Below are positions 25,299 to 34,543 of a stretch of 64,000 nucleotides of DNA, piece by piece (the stretch's first letter is position 1; each line of letters opens with the position of its first letter). The DNA lies in assembly GCA_964439265.1 (NCBI GenBank), contig CAYTOA010000015.1:1-64000 (forward strand), given 5' to 3'. The notes under the pieces are model-generated. The model ran no database searches and was not told the DNA's origin. It saw only the letters and a list, made by a program, of their open reading frames with translations. The stretch is from JAGVPT01 sp964439265 (GTDB taxonomy: Bacteria; Bacteroidota; Ignavibacteria; UBA10030; UBA8401). The position numbers and the translations under genes are program-made.

Positions 25299-27278
25299 AT
25301 GACTTCGCTGCCGCTTCGAAATATTTTAATCCCAGCAGTCATCCTCCTTTTTCCTTTCGCTCTTTCACGATCGCAGACTTCATTGAGCACGATCGTGGAG
25401 GATCCCGTGTCCGGCAGAGAGTATCAAGCGTACGATGAGAGCTATGCTCTCATCGTTGGCATCGATGCCTACACGACGGTGGAACCAAGATCGTCCTCTG
25501 TTTCGTCGGCGACAAGCGTTAAGGAGTTATTAATGTCCCGTTTTGGATTCCGGGAGGAGAATATCATCTTCCTTTCCAATGAACAAGCGAAACGAAGTAC
25601 TGTTTTGGAAAGTGTAAAAAAGATTCAGCACCTGGGCCGCGAGGACCGGCTGCTCCTCTTTCTTTCCGGGCGGGGGTACACAGCGGTAGATTCGGCAAGA
25701 AAAGAATATGGATTCTTTGTTCCCTTCGACGGTCGGCTCGACTCTGCCGGCAGCGCAGCTGCGACATGCATCTCGCTCGATGAGATGAAAAAGTTGATAA
25801 GCGAAGCATCCGCAAAACAAAAGCTCTTGCTCATGGATTTTACGGTGGGCGGGCTTTCCGCTGAACGCCAGTTCAGCGGCATTCCGGTTCCGCGGTTAGG
25901 ATTCCAAAGAGTTGTTACGCAGTCATGTGAAGAAATATTTGCCGCTGGAGGGCCGAATGAATCCTTGACGGACGACCCTGTGACTGGGCTGAGCTGCTTT
26001 ACGTCGAAACTGATCCAGGCGCTCTCATCCGAGACGGCGGACGTCAACAGTGACGGGATCATCACCGGCACGGAGTTAGCCGCGAGAACTTCCGTCACTG
26101 TTCTGGAAGCAACGCAGAAGAAGCTGCATCCGCAATTTGGATCCATCGGTGCGGATGAGGGGGATTTCCTTTTCATCCTGCCACAGAACACCGACACATC
26201 GCGGATTTCGTTTATCGTCAGACCTCCTGATGCCGCCGTCTTCATCGACAATAAAGGAGTGAAAATAGCAGAGGGCAGCTTCCCGGTAGTATCTCCAAAA
26301 ATCGGCGTTCATACACTCCAGGTTCAGCATGAAGGGTACAGACCTTTTAAAAGGGACTTCTTCGTGAACGGCCGTGTATCGATCCGGGCGAATGTCGACC
26401 TCGAGCAAATTCCGCCGACCGGTCTGATGGTGAGAGTCTCCGAACCGGACGCGAGAGTTTCTCTCGACGGAAATTTCGTCGGCATGCCAGATGAGAGCCT
26501 TCTCATTCAGCACGTCGAAAAAGGAAGGCACACGGTACGTGCGGACCTCGAAGGTTATTATTCCGATTCCGTCTCGGTCACTATAGAGCAACCGATCCAG
26601 TATGTCGTCTCATTGAATCTCGTCTCGAGGAACGGATTTCTGACGGTACAATCGAGCGAGGGAGTGGTCATCGAGGTGAACGAAAAAGAAATCGGTATAC
26701 AAAACGTCGTGAAAAAGGAAGTCGTGCCGGGCGCGTACGAACTCCGTCTTTCGGGGATCGGCTACACAACGTATGAGCGAACCGTCGTGGTACACGACGG
26801 CGAGTCAGTTGAGATAAATCATCCTATGTCGCGGCCGACCTTGGCTGGAGCACTGGTGCGATCTGTTGTATTCCCTGGTTGGGGACAATCGTACAGCGGA
26901 AGGCACGGCATCGTATACAGCGGCATTTTTGTTCTTTGCGCTGCAGCGTCGATCGACCTCCAGCTTGTCTACACGCAGACAGTTTCCGATTACACATCAA
27001 GTATACGCAATTACAGCCTGGCACAAAATCATGCGGATTCTGCGATCTTCCTGCAAAAATTATCCAGCAGCCGCACGAGGAAGAACAACTTCAACTATTA
27101 CCGGCTTGCTGCCTTCGGCGTCACGGGAGCGTTCTATCTTTATAATATCATTAACGTCTGGGGCAACGACCCGGCAGATTTGATCCGCGAGGAGGAGGCG
27201 AACTCGAAGAGGGGGGTGGATGTCTCGCTGGGTATCGGCAATAACGGTCCAGCTCTTTTACTGTCGTTCCATTTCTGA
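25299..27278 (+). CDS. Pseudo-caspase / PEGA repeats / DUF5683 fusion protein
   Basis: A 659-residue exported protein (signal peptide about 1-26). Residues 45-290 are a caspase-like (peptidase C14) fold: YALIVGIDAY opens it, but the catalytic His site (usual SGHG) reads FLSGRGY with Arg at 125, and the Cys site (usual D-x-C) reads LLMDFTVGG, so both catalytic residues are gone. Three PEGA domains follow (about 305-375, 376-445, 446-515; each like DAAVFIDNKG or DARVSLDGNFVG). From residue 520 a DUF5683 domain with hydrophobic helices (RSVVFPGWGQSYSGR) probably anchors it. Likely a scaffold or sensor rather than a protease. It has its own promoter. Confidence 0.82.
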   Translation: MTSLPLRNILIPAVILLFPFALSRSQTSLSTIVEDPVSGREYQAYDESYALIVGIDAYTTVEPRSSSVSSATSVKELLMSRFGFREENIIFLSNEQAKRSTVLESVKKIQHLGREDRLLLFLSGRGYTAVDSARKEYGFFVPFDGRLDSAGSAAATCISLDEMKKLISEASAKQKLLLMDFTVGGLSAERQFSGIPVPRLGFQRVVTQSCEEIFAAGGPNESLTDDPVTGLSCFTSKLIQALSSETADVNSDGIITGTELAARTSVTVLEATQKKLHPQFGSIGADEGDFLFILPQNTDTSRISFIVRPPDAAVFIDNKGVKIAEGSFPVVSPKIGVHTLQVQHEGYRPFKRDFFVNGRVSIRANVDLEQIPPTGLMVRVSEPDARVSLDGNFVGMPDESLLIQHVEKGRHTVRADLEGYYSDSVSVTIEQPIQYVVSLNLVSRNGFLTVQSSEGVVIEVNEKEIGIQNVVKKEVVPGAYELRLSGIGYTTYERTVVVHDGESVEINHPMSRPTLAGALVRSVVFPGWGQSYSGRHGIVYSGIFVLCAAASIDLQLVYTQTVSDYTSSIRNYSLAQNHADSAIFLQKLSSSRTRKNNFNYYRLAAFGVTGAFYLYNIINVWGNDPADLIREEEANSKRGVDVSLGIGNNGPALLLSFHF

Positions 27279-27624
27279 CCTTCTCAGGAGCTTCCGCAGC
27301 AGGCATCCGCAGTCCCTCACACCGGCAGGCTACCATATTTGCCCGTAGACCGATTCTCTTAAATGGAAGTAAGTGTCACTCTTCAGCCGCGGTGTCTGGG
27401 GGCAAATCGGTGCTCCGAAAAATATTGAAAATTTCTTATTGCAAATTCGATTCTAACTATTTATCTTATTTAACGCATGAATCTTGGTCTGGGCTGTCAC
27501 TGGTCCGGAACTCTCATGGGAAGTGTGTTCCTCGGTATAACGTCGGATTCGACGAACCTCGTTTTCACGAATAGACTAAGAAGTTGAGCAGTCCTTGTCG
27601 CTATAATCTCAATGGAGGATTTAG
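27279..27624 (+). other. 346-base intergenic region with possible structured leader
   Basis: No gene is seen. A promoter candidate lies at 27439-27467. Downstream of it are small hairpins: GGAAC (27507-27511) with GTTCC (27527-27531), and CGTCG-GATT-CGACG (27541-27554). The region could be a structured 5' leader of the STAS gene. It matches no riboswitch class that I recognise. Confidence 0.4.
27439..27467 (+). promoter_or_regulatory. Putative promoter for the STAS gene
   Basis: TTGCAA (27439-27444), exactly 17 bases, TATCTT (27462-27467). It leaves a leader of about 150 bases before the ATG at 27625. Both boxes match the housekeeping consensus at four of six positions. Confidence 0.4.
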
Positions 27625-27969
27625 ATGAAGTTAAAAGTCGCCACAGAACAAAACGGTGAAGTTCTCATTATCGAGCCCAAAGGGGCGCTTGTTGGAGGCG
27701 AAGAGACCGATGAATTGCGGGATGCGGTCGCTGAATCCATCGAGAAGGGGAACAAGAAACTGATTGTCGACCTCGGTAAGGTAACGTACATGAATTCAAC
27801 GGCAATAGGCGCCCTGGTCTCGGCTCACACTTCGTACGCAAATCGGAAAGGGAAGATCGTTCTGTGCAACGTCAACAAAAGTATCAAGAACATCTTTGTT
27901 GTCACGAAACTCTCTATGATCTTCCAGGTCGCCGACACACGCCCTGATGCGATACTTGCGTTCACATGA
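27625..27969 (+). CDS. STAS-domain anti-sigma factor antagonist
   Basis: A 114-residue single STAS domain, as in SpoIIAA/RsbV. The conserved core is KLIVDLGKVTYMNSTAIGALVSAH near residues 50-72; the serine in MNST is the position phosphorylated by partner kinases in the family, and the usual aspartate before it is Asn here. A GGAGG site lies before the ATG. No anti-sigma kinase or sigma factor gene is next to it, so the partner is elsewhere. It precedes the exbB operon by 60 bases. Confidence 0.9.
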   Translation: MKLKVATEQNGEVLIIEPKGALVGGEETDELRDAVAESIEKGNKKLIVDLGKVTYMNSTAIGALVSAHTSYANRKGKIVLCNVNKSIKNIFVVTKLSMIFQVADTRPDAILAFT

Positions 27970-28029
27970 TTTTTCTTCGAGTGTAAATTCTTAACATCAT
28001 AACATCATTATTTCTAAGGAGTATTTTTT

Positions 28030-28749
28030 ATGAAACAAGGAATGTTCAATACAATCCTGATCGTCGCAGCCTTTTTGATTGGGTTTGCTATATTTGAATT
28101 CTTGCTTCCCGAGTTCATCCAAAAGGGAGGTCCGTTGGTGGTTGCGCTGCTTGCTCTTTCGATCATGGTTGTCACGTACGTCATCGAAAGACTCCTCTCA
28201 CTCCGCAAAGCGCAGGGAAAGGCGTCTTTGGAAAAATTCCTGGTCGTGTTGATCAAACACGTTTCAGCCGGCGAGCTCGATTCAGCAATTTCTGCATGCG
28301 ATGGTCAGCGCGGCTCGCTCGCCAACATCATCAAATCGGGTTTGGAGCGTTTCCGCGAAATTTCCAGCGACAAGTCGATGGAAGCCAAAGACAAGATGGG
28401 CGAAGTGCAGCGTGTCATCGAAGAGTCGACCATGCTGGAAATGCCGATTCTGGAGAAGAATCTCATCGCCCTTTCGACGATCGCTTCGATTGCAACCATG
28501 GTCGGTTTACTCGGAACGGTTATCGGGATGATCCGAGCGTTCGCCGCGTTGGCGCATGCCGGTTCCGCCGACGCCGTACAGCTTTCGCAGGGTATCTCCG
28601 AGGCGCTGATCAACACAGCCGGCGGAATTTCGATAGCGATTGCATCGATCGTCAGCTATAACTTCTTTACAACGAAAATTGACGGCATGACGTACATGAT
28701 CGACGAGGCAAGCTACGACATCCTCCAAAATTTGAAATCCAAACTTTAA
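28030..28749 (+). CDS. exbB: MotA/TolQ/ExbB proton channel protein
   Basis: A 239-residue inner-membrane protein with an N-terminal helix (10-27), a second at 35-55, a cytoplasmic region and two long C-terminal helices (MVGLLGTVIGMIRAFAAL and INTAGGISIAIASIVSYNFF). The glycine-rich GLLGTVIGMI sequence is the signature of the ExbB/TolQ family. It forms the pentameric ring around ExbD and drives TonB with the proton gradient. AAGGAG lies upstream. First gene of exbB-exbD-exbD-tonB. ExbB is favoured over TolQ because tonB, not tolA, follows. Confidence 0.9.
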   Translation: MKQGMFNTILIVAAFLIGFAIFEFLLPEFIQKGGPLVVALLALSIMVVTYVIERLLSLRKAQGKASLEKFLVVLIKHVSAGELDSAISACDGQRGSLANIIKSGLERFREISSDKSMEAKDKMGEVQRVIEESTMLEMPILEKNLIALSTIASIATMVGLLGTVIGMIRAFAALAHAGSADAVQLSQGISEALINTAGGISIAIASIVSYNFFTTKIDGMTYMIDEASYDILQNLKSKL

Positions 28750-28771
28750 AAGCGAGTAGAAAGAAGTATCT

Positions 28772-29236
28772 ATGCCAAAAATTCACGGAAAACGCATTGG
28801 CTTCAAACTGGACATGACGCCGATGGTTGATGTTGGGTTTCTTCTGCTGACATTCTTTATGTTGACGACCCAATTCAAGCCGTCCGAAGACCTGCAGATC
28901 ACTCTTCCCTCATCTCATTCTGTTTTCAAAATTCCCGGTGCTGACGTTATTACGCTGACCATCGGAAAAGAAGGGCAGATCCTGCTCGGCGTTGATTCGC
29001 AGAATCTGCGCGAAGCCCTTTTCGGAGTGGGAGCAAAAATGAAAGGTGCTGTGGAAGTGCAAACCAAGGATTTGCCAAACCTTCTCATTCAGGCCCGTCA
29101 GAGCAACCCCCGGTTGAAGACAGTCATCAAAGCCGACAAAGACGTCGACTACGGAGTCATTGAAGACGTCATGGACATCCTTCAAAAGGTGAACATCACG
29201 CGCTTCAATCTTGTGACCGAATTAGATAAGAATTAA
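28772..29236 (+). CDS. exbD: ExbD/TolR family protein, first copy
   Basis: A 154-residue single-pass protein. The membrane helix begins DMTPMVDVGFLLLTFFML (residues 14-30), with the conserved aspartate that carries protons through the ExbB pore. The periplasmic domain (45-150) has an IKADKDVDYGVIEDVMDI stretch that is standard for the C-terminal ExbD fold. It lies 22 bases after exbB. Confidence 0.92.
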   Translation: MPKIHGKRIGFKLDMTPMVDVGFLLLTFFMLTTQFKPSEDLQITLPSSHSVFKIPGADVITLTIGKEGQILLGVDSQNLREALFGVGAKMKGAVEVQTKDLPNLLIQARQSNPRLKTVIKADKDVDYGVIEDVMDILQKVNITRFNLVTELDKN

Positions 29237-29253
29237 AATGAAGGAACACTGCA

Positions 29254-29751
29254 ATGGCTGAAGTTGATGTAAAACAATCGCGCGGCAAGCAGAAGCATTC
29301 AAAGAAAAAGAAACGCCGCATCGGCGTCCGTATCGACATGACGCCAATGGTGGATATCGCCTTCTTGTTGTTGACTTTTTTTATGTTGACGACGACGATG
29401 AACAAGCCGCAGGCAATGGAAATAAACTTGCCCCCCAGCGATAAGGGTATTGTCAACAAAATTGACGTACCCGCCTCGAATCTTTTGACGCTTCGTATAT
29501 CTGAGAACGGAACCATTTACTGGAATATCGGGATCGATAAACCGGAGAAGGTAACAGCCGCCGACCTGAAGAAAATATTGAAAGAAAAAAACAGCGCGAA
29601 CCCGAAGTTGATCACTCTTATTAAGGTAGACCGCAAAGGGAAGTATATCATGATGGTTAACATCATGGATGAGTTGAACGTTTGCGATGTTACCCGTTTC
29701 AGCCTCGCGCCGTTCGAAGATAAAGACAAACAACTCATTGAAAAAATTTAA
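29254..29751 (+). CDS. exbD: ExbD/TolR family protein, second copy
   Basis: A 165-residue paralogue of the preceding protein. It has a lysine-rich cytoplasmic start (KQKHSKKKKRR), the membrane helix DMTPMVDIAFLLLTFFML with the conserved aspartate, and a periplasmic domain ending in NVCDVTRFSLAPF. A GAAGGA site precedes the ATG. Two ExbD copies in series are common in Bacteroidota; they probably form a heterodimer inside the ExbB ring. Confidence 0.92.
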   Translation: MAEVDVKQSRGKQKHSKKKKRRIGVRIDMTPMVDIAFLLLTFFMLTTTMNKPQAMEINLPPSDKGIVNKIDVPASNLLTLRISENGTIYWNIGIDKPEKVTAADLKKILKEKNSANPKLITLIKVDRKGKYIMMVNIMDELNVCDVTRFSLAPFEDKDKQLIEKI

Positions 29752-29810
29752 CAACGAAGAGAACGGTCGTCGTTGGCATGAAGAGGTATTTAGGAAGGAG
29801 TTAAAAACGT

Positions 29811-30548
29811 ATGTCAGCAACTGCACCAAGCGTAAATGTAAAATATGGTGCGTATGAACTTCGCGGATTGTACCAGAAGTACGCAATACGCGCATTGATG
29901 TTTGCGGCGGTTTTTCATCTCGCCGGGATTGGCGTCTATTATGGAGCTGTCTATCTAACGACCGATGATGAACCCGTGTATACTGTTCGCATCATGAAAT
30001 ACAGCGATCTCGGTCCGCCCCCGTCAATCACAAACTCTCAGGCAGCTCCCGCCGTTTCAGTGTCGGCAGCGGCCGCAAAGCCGACTGTCGGAACACCGGT
30101 TCCCGTCCCCGATGCTGAAATCAGTCCCGAAGCAACAATTGCTTCTCAAACCGAACTGCAGCAGATCGGCCCTGTCGGCGATCCGAACGCGAGCGGAAGC
30201 GGCGGTCCGGTTTCAATTCAGAACGACGTGAAGATCGAGGATGACGGCCCCCCGCCAGATTTTGTGCCGGTAGAGAAACAGCCGGTGCCGGTGAAGAACC
30301 CGTCCCCGATCTATCCAGAAATTGCCCGGCGCGCCGGAGTCGAAGGTACGGTATGGGTAAAGATTTGGGTCGATAAAGAAGGGAAAGCGAAAAAAGCCCA
30401 GGTGCTGAAATCGGATGCGGAACTGTTTAACCAGGCCGCGATCGAAGCAGCTATGCAATGGGTCTTCACTCCCGCCGTCATGAATAACGGCCCCGTGGCA
30501 GTGTGGGTTTCCATTCCGTTCAAATTCAAATTGAACCAAGGACATTAA
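29811..30548 (+). CDS. tonB: Energy transducer TonB
   Basis: A 245-residue protein with a cytoplasmic N-terminus, one membrane helix (about 28-48, ALMFAAVFHLAGIGVYYGAVY), a flexible proline/alanine-rich periplasmic region (65-155), and a C-terminal TonB domain (from about 160; PSPIYPEIARRAGVEGTVWV and a final VWVSIPFKFKL strand). It couples the ExbBD motor to outer-membrane receptors. An AAGGAG site precedes the ATG. Confidence 0.93.
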   Translation: MSATAPSVNVKYGAYELRGLYQKYAIRALMFAAVFHLAGIGVYYGAVYLTTDDEPVYTVRIMKYSDLGPPPSITNSQAAPAVSVSAAAAKPTVGTPVPVPDAEISPEATIASQTELQQIGPVGDPNASGSGGPVSIQNDVKIEDDGPPPDFVPVEKQPVPVKNPSPIYPEIARRAGVEGTVWVKIWVDKEGKAKKAQVLKSDAELFNQAAIEAAMQWVFTPAVMNNGPVAVWVSIPFKFKLNQGH

Positions 30549-30555
30549 GAATACG

Positions 30556-30774
30556 ATGGATCCTTACAGGCCGATGGTGTACCTCGGCTACGCACTGTCG
30601 GGATTTCTGTTCATCTGCGGCATCGTTATCGCGACAGGGATTTTTATGCCCCCCACAATGCCCCAGAAGTTCCGGATCATGTTTGGTATTGTGATGCTGT
30701 TATACGGTATTTATCGGTTCGTCAACATCCGGATACAACAGCAGCAAAGAAATGAAGACCGCTTCCATTCATAG
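30556..30774 (+). CDS. Small two-helix membrane protein in the tonB operon
   Basis: A 72-residue protein with two membrane helices (about 9-29 and 38-56) separated by a short PPTMPQKFR loop and followed by a polar tail. It starts seven bases after tonB and overlaps the next gene by 23 bases, so it is surely translated in the same operon if real. No family is recognised. It could be an accessory subunit of the ExbBD-TonB complex or of the PstS-like protein. Confidence 0.7.
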   Translation: MDPYRPMVYLGYALSGFLFICGIVIATGIFMPPTMPQKFRIMFGIVMLLYGIYRFVNIRIQQQQRNEDRFHS

Positions 30775-31681
30775 TCTGGCACTATCCCTTTCCCTGCTTC
30801 TCACTTGGACGGGCTGTCAAAAAGATACGCGCGACCTACCGACGCGGGGGAGCCTTGTTGTCATCTCGTCAGAGGACATATTTCCCGTCATTGACGCGGA
30901 AGTAAAAGAGTTTCAGTCGATGTACCACGAGGCGCACGTCACACATTTGCAATCGACACCTCGCGATGCGGTTGCCCAGCTGCTGAACGACAGCGTCAAG
31001 GTCATTCTGAGCTCACGTCAATTCAACGACGAAGAAAAAGGGGTGATCGCGAAATACAAACTTGAGGTGGATACGTTCAAGGTCGCGTACGAGGCGGCCC
31101 TCGTGATCGTCAATGAAAAGAACTCCCTTACCAAAATCAAAGTCGGTGAACTAAAGGACATCTTGCTCGGGAAATCAAAGACGTGGCATGATCTGGGGGA
31201 AACGAAGGTTTCGGGCAGGATCGTCGTGGCGCTCACAATACCGAACAGCGGGATGTACGACTACGTGAAGAAGCGCATTACAAATTCCCGGCAATTTGCC
31301 GATGTCGTGTATCCGTGCACAGCGTCAAAAGACGTTATCTCTTATGTTGCGGCTCATGACAACGCGATCGGTTTTGTGAACCAGGCCTGGGTCAATTCTG
31401 CTCCGGCAAATACACGGATATTAGATATCGGAGACCCGGGTTTTGCGCGGGACTCAACGTCGACAACGTTAGAGTATTTCTATCCCTTTCAGGCTCATGT
31501 GTACCGCGGCTACTACCCTTTGACCCGTACGTTATACATTTTTTCAAGAAATGCCGGCAACGGGGTTGGTATCGGTTTGACCGCTTTTATGACGGGGGCC
31601 GAAGGGCAAAAATTATTTCTTAAAAGCGGTCTGGTGCCTGCCACCATGCCTGTCCGTCTTGTTCAACCTGAAGACCAGTAA
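30752..31681 (+). CDS. PstS-like substrate-binding lipoprotein
   Basis: A 309-residue lipoprotein; the signal ends LLLTWTGC, a lipobox, at residue 22. The rest resembles the phosphate-binding PstS group of the PBP-like fold (SREFNDEEKG-type loop near residue 90, AYEAALVIVNEKN, and GKSKTWHDLG). No pstC, pstA or pstB genes are nearby, so it is not part of a normal ABC transporter. Its place in the tonB operon and the following TPR gene suggest it senses or captures a ligand near the envelope. The ligand is unknown. Confidence 0.8.
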   Translation: MKTASIHSLALSLSLLLTWTGCQKDTRDLPTRGSLVVISSEDIFPVIDAEVKEFQSMYHEAHVTHLQSTPRDAVAQLLNDSVKVILSSRQFNDEEKGVIAKYKLEVDTFKVAYEAALVIVNEKNSLTKIKVGELKDILLGKSKTWHDLGETKVSGRIVVALTIPNSGMYDYVKKRITNSRQFADVVYPCTASKDVISYVAAHDNAIGFVNQAWVNSAPANTRILDIGDPGFARDSTSTTLEYFYPFQAHVYRGYYPLTRTLYIFSRNAGNGVGIGLTAFMTGAEGQKLFLKSGLVPATMPVRLVQPEDQ

Positions 31682-31696
31682 AACGAGGAAGCCCCA

Positions 31697-33418
31697 ATGC
31701 ACTATCTATGTAAACGAATCATACTCCCTTTTATTCTTGTTGCTTTGTCCGAGAATCTACTCGCGCAGGACGACCTCGCCCTTGGGAAAGACGCGCTTCA
31801 GCAAAAATCATACGATGCCGCTATCGAGTACCTGGTGAAAGCACAGAAGACCGCGCCGCGTGTCGTAGAGACAAATTTCTACCTCGGAGAAGCTTATCGA
31901 TTGAAGGGGGTGAAGGATTCAGCGGAGATCTTTTTGCAGCGCGCCGTTGATATCAACGAAACGTACGTCGCCGGATGGTCTTCGCTGGGGACACTGATGA
32001 TCAAGACCGGGCAATGGGACAAAGCGGCGAAAGTGTTCGCTGCCTCGACGAAAGCCAACAAGACAAGTCCGGACATGTCTCTCGCATACGCGAACGCATA
32101 CCTCGACGTGGACTCCCTGGATAAGGCGATCGTCTACTTCTCCAAAGCGAAAGAGTTGAATGAGAACTTGCCGGAAGTCTATGTTGGGCTGGCGGAAGCA
32201 TACGGGAGGCAGAACATTGCCGTACTTGCAATCTCCAACTATCAAAGGGCAGCCGAGCTCGATTCAACGTCTGCTGTTATCCGATACAAGCTGGGAAAAG
32301 CGTTCTACAAGAACCGGCAGTACAACGACTGCGTCAGGGAATTTCAAGCGGCGATTAACCTCGACCCGACCAACGACGTTTACGTCTTCGACGTTGCCGA
32401 CATTTTTTACCGTGCAAAACTGTGGCGCGAGTCGGCCTTGTTCTTTGCAAAATATGTTGTCTTGAAGAAGGATAACCCGGTCGCGTACGATGAATATGCT
32501 AAAGCGCTGTTCGGCGGCAAGTTCTACAAAGACGCTCTCCCTGTGCTCGAACAGGCGATGGCGCTCGACCCGAAAGCCTACGAGCTGAGGCCGATGCTCG
32601 CACGATCAGAGTACGAATGCGGAGAATATCAGAAGGCCGTTGACAACTATAAAGTTCTTCCAAAGGATTCTCTCGTGTCGGAGGATTATATCCGGATCGG
32701 GCGTTCGTATGCAAAATTGAAGGATGTCGACAACGCCATCGCGAGCTTCGAACGGTCGATTGTGTTGGATTCAACGTCGACAGAATGCGCTGCCGATCTT
32801 GCTCCTCTTTATATGCAGAAGAAAATGTATGACAAAGCGGCCAAACAGTACGAGAGAAAACTGAAAAGCGATCCGAAGAACGTCGGTGCTCTCGTAAACG
32901 GCGGCGTCTGCTACATGGTGATCGGGAAATACGATACCGCGAAAACAATGATGAAAAAGGTTATTGAACTTCGTCCCGATTTCTTCCAGGCATACCTTTA
33001 TGTCGCAAAGTGCTACTATCTCTTGGATTCGCTCACCATGGCCGAGAAACAGTATCAGCTTGTCATTTCTATCATCGATACGATCAAGGTGGAGGGGAGC
33101 AGGGAAGAAAAATATGGAGCGCAGCTTCTTGAAGCCAACAAGTTTATCGGCTTGATCGAGCTTCTTGCGAAACGCTATCCCCCCGCGATCGAGTATTTGA
33201 AAAAGGCGATTGCGTACGAACCAAAGGAAAAGAAGGACCTCGAAGCTCATCTATGGCTCGCGCAATCATACGCCCTATCTTCCGGCAACCAGCAAATTAG
33301 CGCGGAAGCAGGACAGGATCTTAAACAAAAAGCGATCGATGAATACAAAGTCGTATTGAAGATCGATCCGAAGAATGCGACAGCCGGTAAAGAGCTGAAA
33401 CAACTTGAAGGGGGCTAA
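31697..33418 (+). CDS. Periplasmic TPR-repeat protein
   Basis: A 573-residue protein with a signal peptide (about residues 1-23, ending NLLAQ). The whole remainder is tetratricopeptide repeats, about 13, each with the W/L-G-Y/A-A/F-P spacing (for example YDAAIEYLVKAQKTAP). Such proteins are scaffolds for protein complexes. It follows the PstS-like gene by 15 bases and is probably in the same operon as exbB-tonB. No catalytic domain is seen. Confidence 0.85.
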   Translation: MHYLCKRIILPFILVALSENLLAQDDLALGKDALQQKSYDAAIEYLVKAQKTAPRVVETNFYLGEAYRLKGVKDSAEIFLQRAVDINETYVAGWSSLGTLMIKTGQWDKAAKVFAASTKANKTSPDMSLAYANAYLDVDSLDKAIVYFSKAKELNENLPEVYVGLAEAYGRQNIAVLAISNYQRAAELDSTSAVIRYKLGKAFYKNRQYNDCVREFQAAINLDPTNDVYVFDVADIFYRAKLWRESALFFAKYVVLKKDNPVAYDEYAKALFGGKFYKDALPVLEQAMALDPKAYELRPMLARSEYECGEYQKAVDNYKVLPKDSLVSEDYIRIGRSYAKLKDVDNAIASFERSIVLDSTSTECAADLAPLYMQKKMYDKAAKQYERKLKSDPKNVGALVNGGVCYMVIGKYDTAKTMMKKVIELRPDFFQAYLYVAKCYYLLDSLTMAEKQYQLVISIIDTIKVEGSREEKYGAQLLEANKFIGLIELLAKRYPPAIEYLKKAIAYEPKEKKDLEAHLWLAQSYALSSGNQQISAEAGQDLKQKAIDEYKVVLKIDPKNATAGKELKQLEGG

Positions 33419-33483
33419 GTTATATCCAAAGATCATGCTTCCATTCATCTACTCATCACAAACAATTACAGTAAAGGTGATAT

Positions 33484-34521
33484 ATGCATTTTTCTAAGCA
33501 TTCGATCCTGCCGATGAATCTGCTTGCTCCTGTGCTTGTCGTCCTTACATTTTTGATTTCTTCGTGCAGTAAGCCGCAAGCGCCGGTGATCAAGGAATGG
33601 GATTTGTACCAGGATCCTTTTTTTGGGTTCGAACTGCAGTATCCAAAGGGATGGTTAGTGAATGCTGAAACCAATCGGATCAAGGTTTATTCTTCGCAGG
33701 AGGCCGCAACGTGGTTCTTTGACCCTTCGAGCGGCGGCAAGAACGGCGTTGAAATTCTTTTTGGCTTTGAGAATTTCGCAACGGCTGGCGTATCAACCCT
33801 CGACGCTTATGTTGCGCAGACGAAGGATAAGCTTTCCGGCATCGGGGTTATCAGCGGCGGTCAGCCCGACTCTCTCGGAAAAGAGCACGGCCAAGCGGTT
33901 TCCTATTCTTCGAAAATCAGCAAGAGTGTCACAATTTACGGCCGCAGAATCATAGTCATGAGGGACAGCGTTTTCTACTATGTTAACTTCGCGGGCTTCA
34001 ATGAGGACTACGATCTCTACGCCGGTGTCTTTGATACAGTATTGAATTCAGTCAAACTCCCGAAGCCGAAAGTCGCGGTCACGAAAGTTGACGAGTCAAA
34101 ACCGTCTGCCGAGTTGACGAAATACCCGGGCGAATTCTTCGAAATACAGTATCCGGATAATTTTGAGTATACCTTCCCGCCAAAGAAGGGGGAAACAACA
34201 TTCTCGATGAACATCCACCATAAGATTCGTCAGGATTGTGCGATCCAGATAGATATTTTTCCGGCAAAGAAGCTGACAGTCGATAAGGTGTTCGACCAGA
34301 ACAAGGGCAAGTTCAACCCCAAATCAACGAAGGAGACGAAGATTGACGGCCTCGACGCAAAATACTTGACGTATGCCCCGGAGCCAAAAGTGGGAGGCCG
34401 TGCGTATTTTGTCGTGAAAAACGACAAAGTTTACCGACTGGTTGTTACGTGGTATCAACCGATGGCCGATGATTATGTCCCCGTCTTCGAGAAGGCGATT
34501 GCGAGCATGAAAATCAAGTAG
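33484..34521 (+). CDS. Lipoprotein with two PsbP-like domains
   Basis: A 345-residue lipoprotein; the lipobox is LISSC at residue 28. Two copies of a PsbP/DUF1795-like module follow: the first begins FGFELQYPKGWLVNAE (about 48-185), the second FFEIQYPDNFEYTFP (about 205-345). The Y-P-x-G/N-W/F opening is the usual PsbP-like start. Function is unknown. It is the last gene before a strong terminator, so it may close the exbB-tonB-TPR transcript. Confidence 0.72.
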   Translation: MHFSKHSILPMNLLAPVLVVLTFLISSCSKPQAPVIKEWDLYQDPFFGFELQYPKGWLVNAETNRIKVYSSQEAATWFFDPSSGGKNGVEILFGFENFATAGVSTLDAYVAQTKDKLSGIGVISGGQPDSLGKEHGQAVSYSSKISKSVTIYGRRIIVMRDSVFYYVNFAGFNEDYDLYAGVFDTVLNSVKLPKPKVAVTKVDESKPSAELTKYPGEFFEIQYPDNFEYTFPPKKGETTFSMNIHHKIRQDCAIQIDIFPAKKLTVDKVFDQNKGKFNPKSTKETKIDGLDAKYLTYAPEPKVGGRAYFVVKNDKVYRLVVTWYQPMADDYVPVFEKAIASMKIK

Positions 34522-34543
34522 CTCCTCAGACACTGAAGATGTG

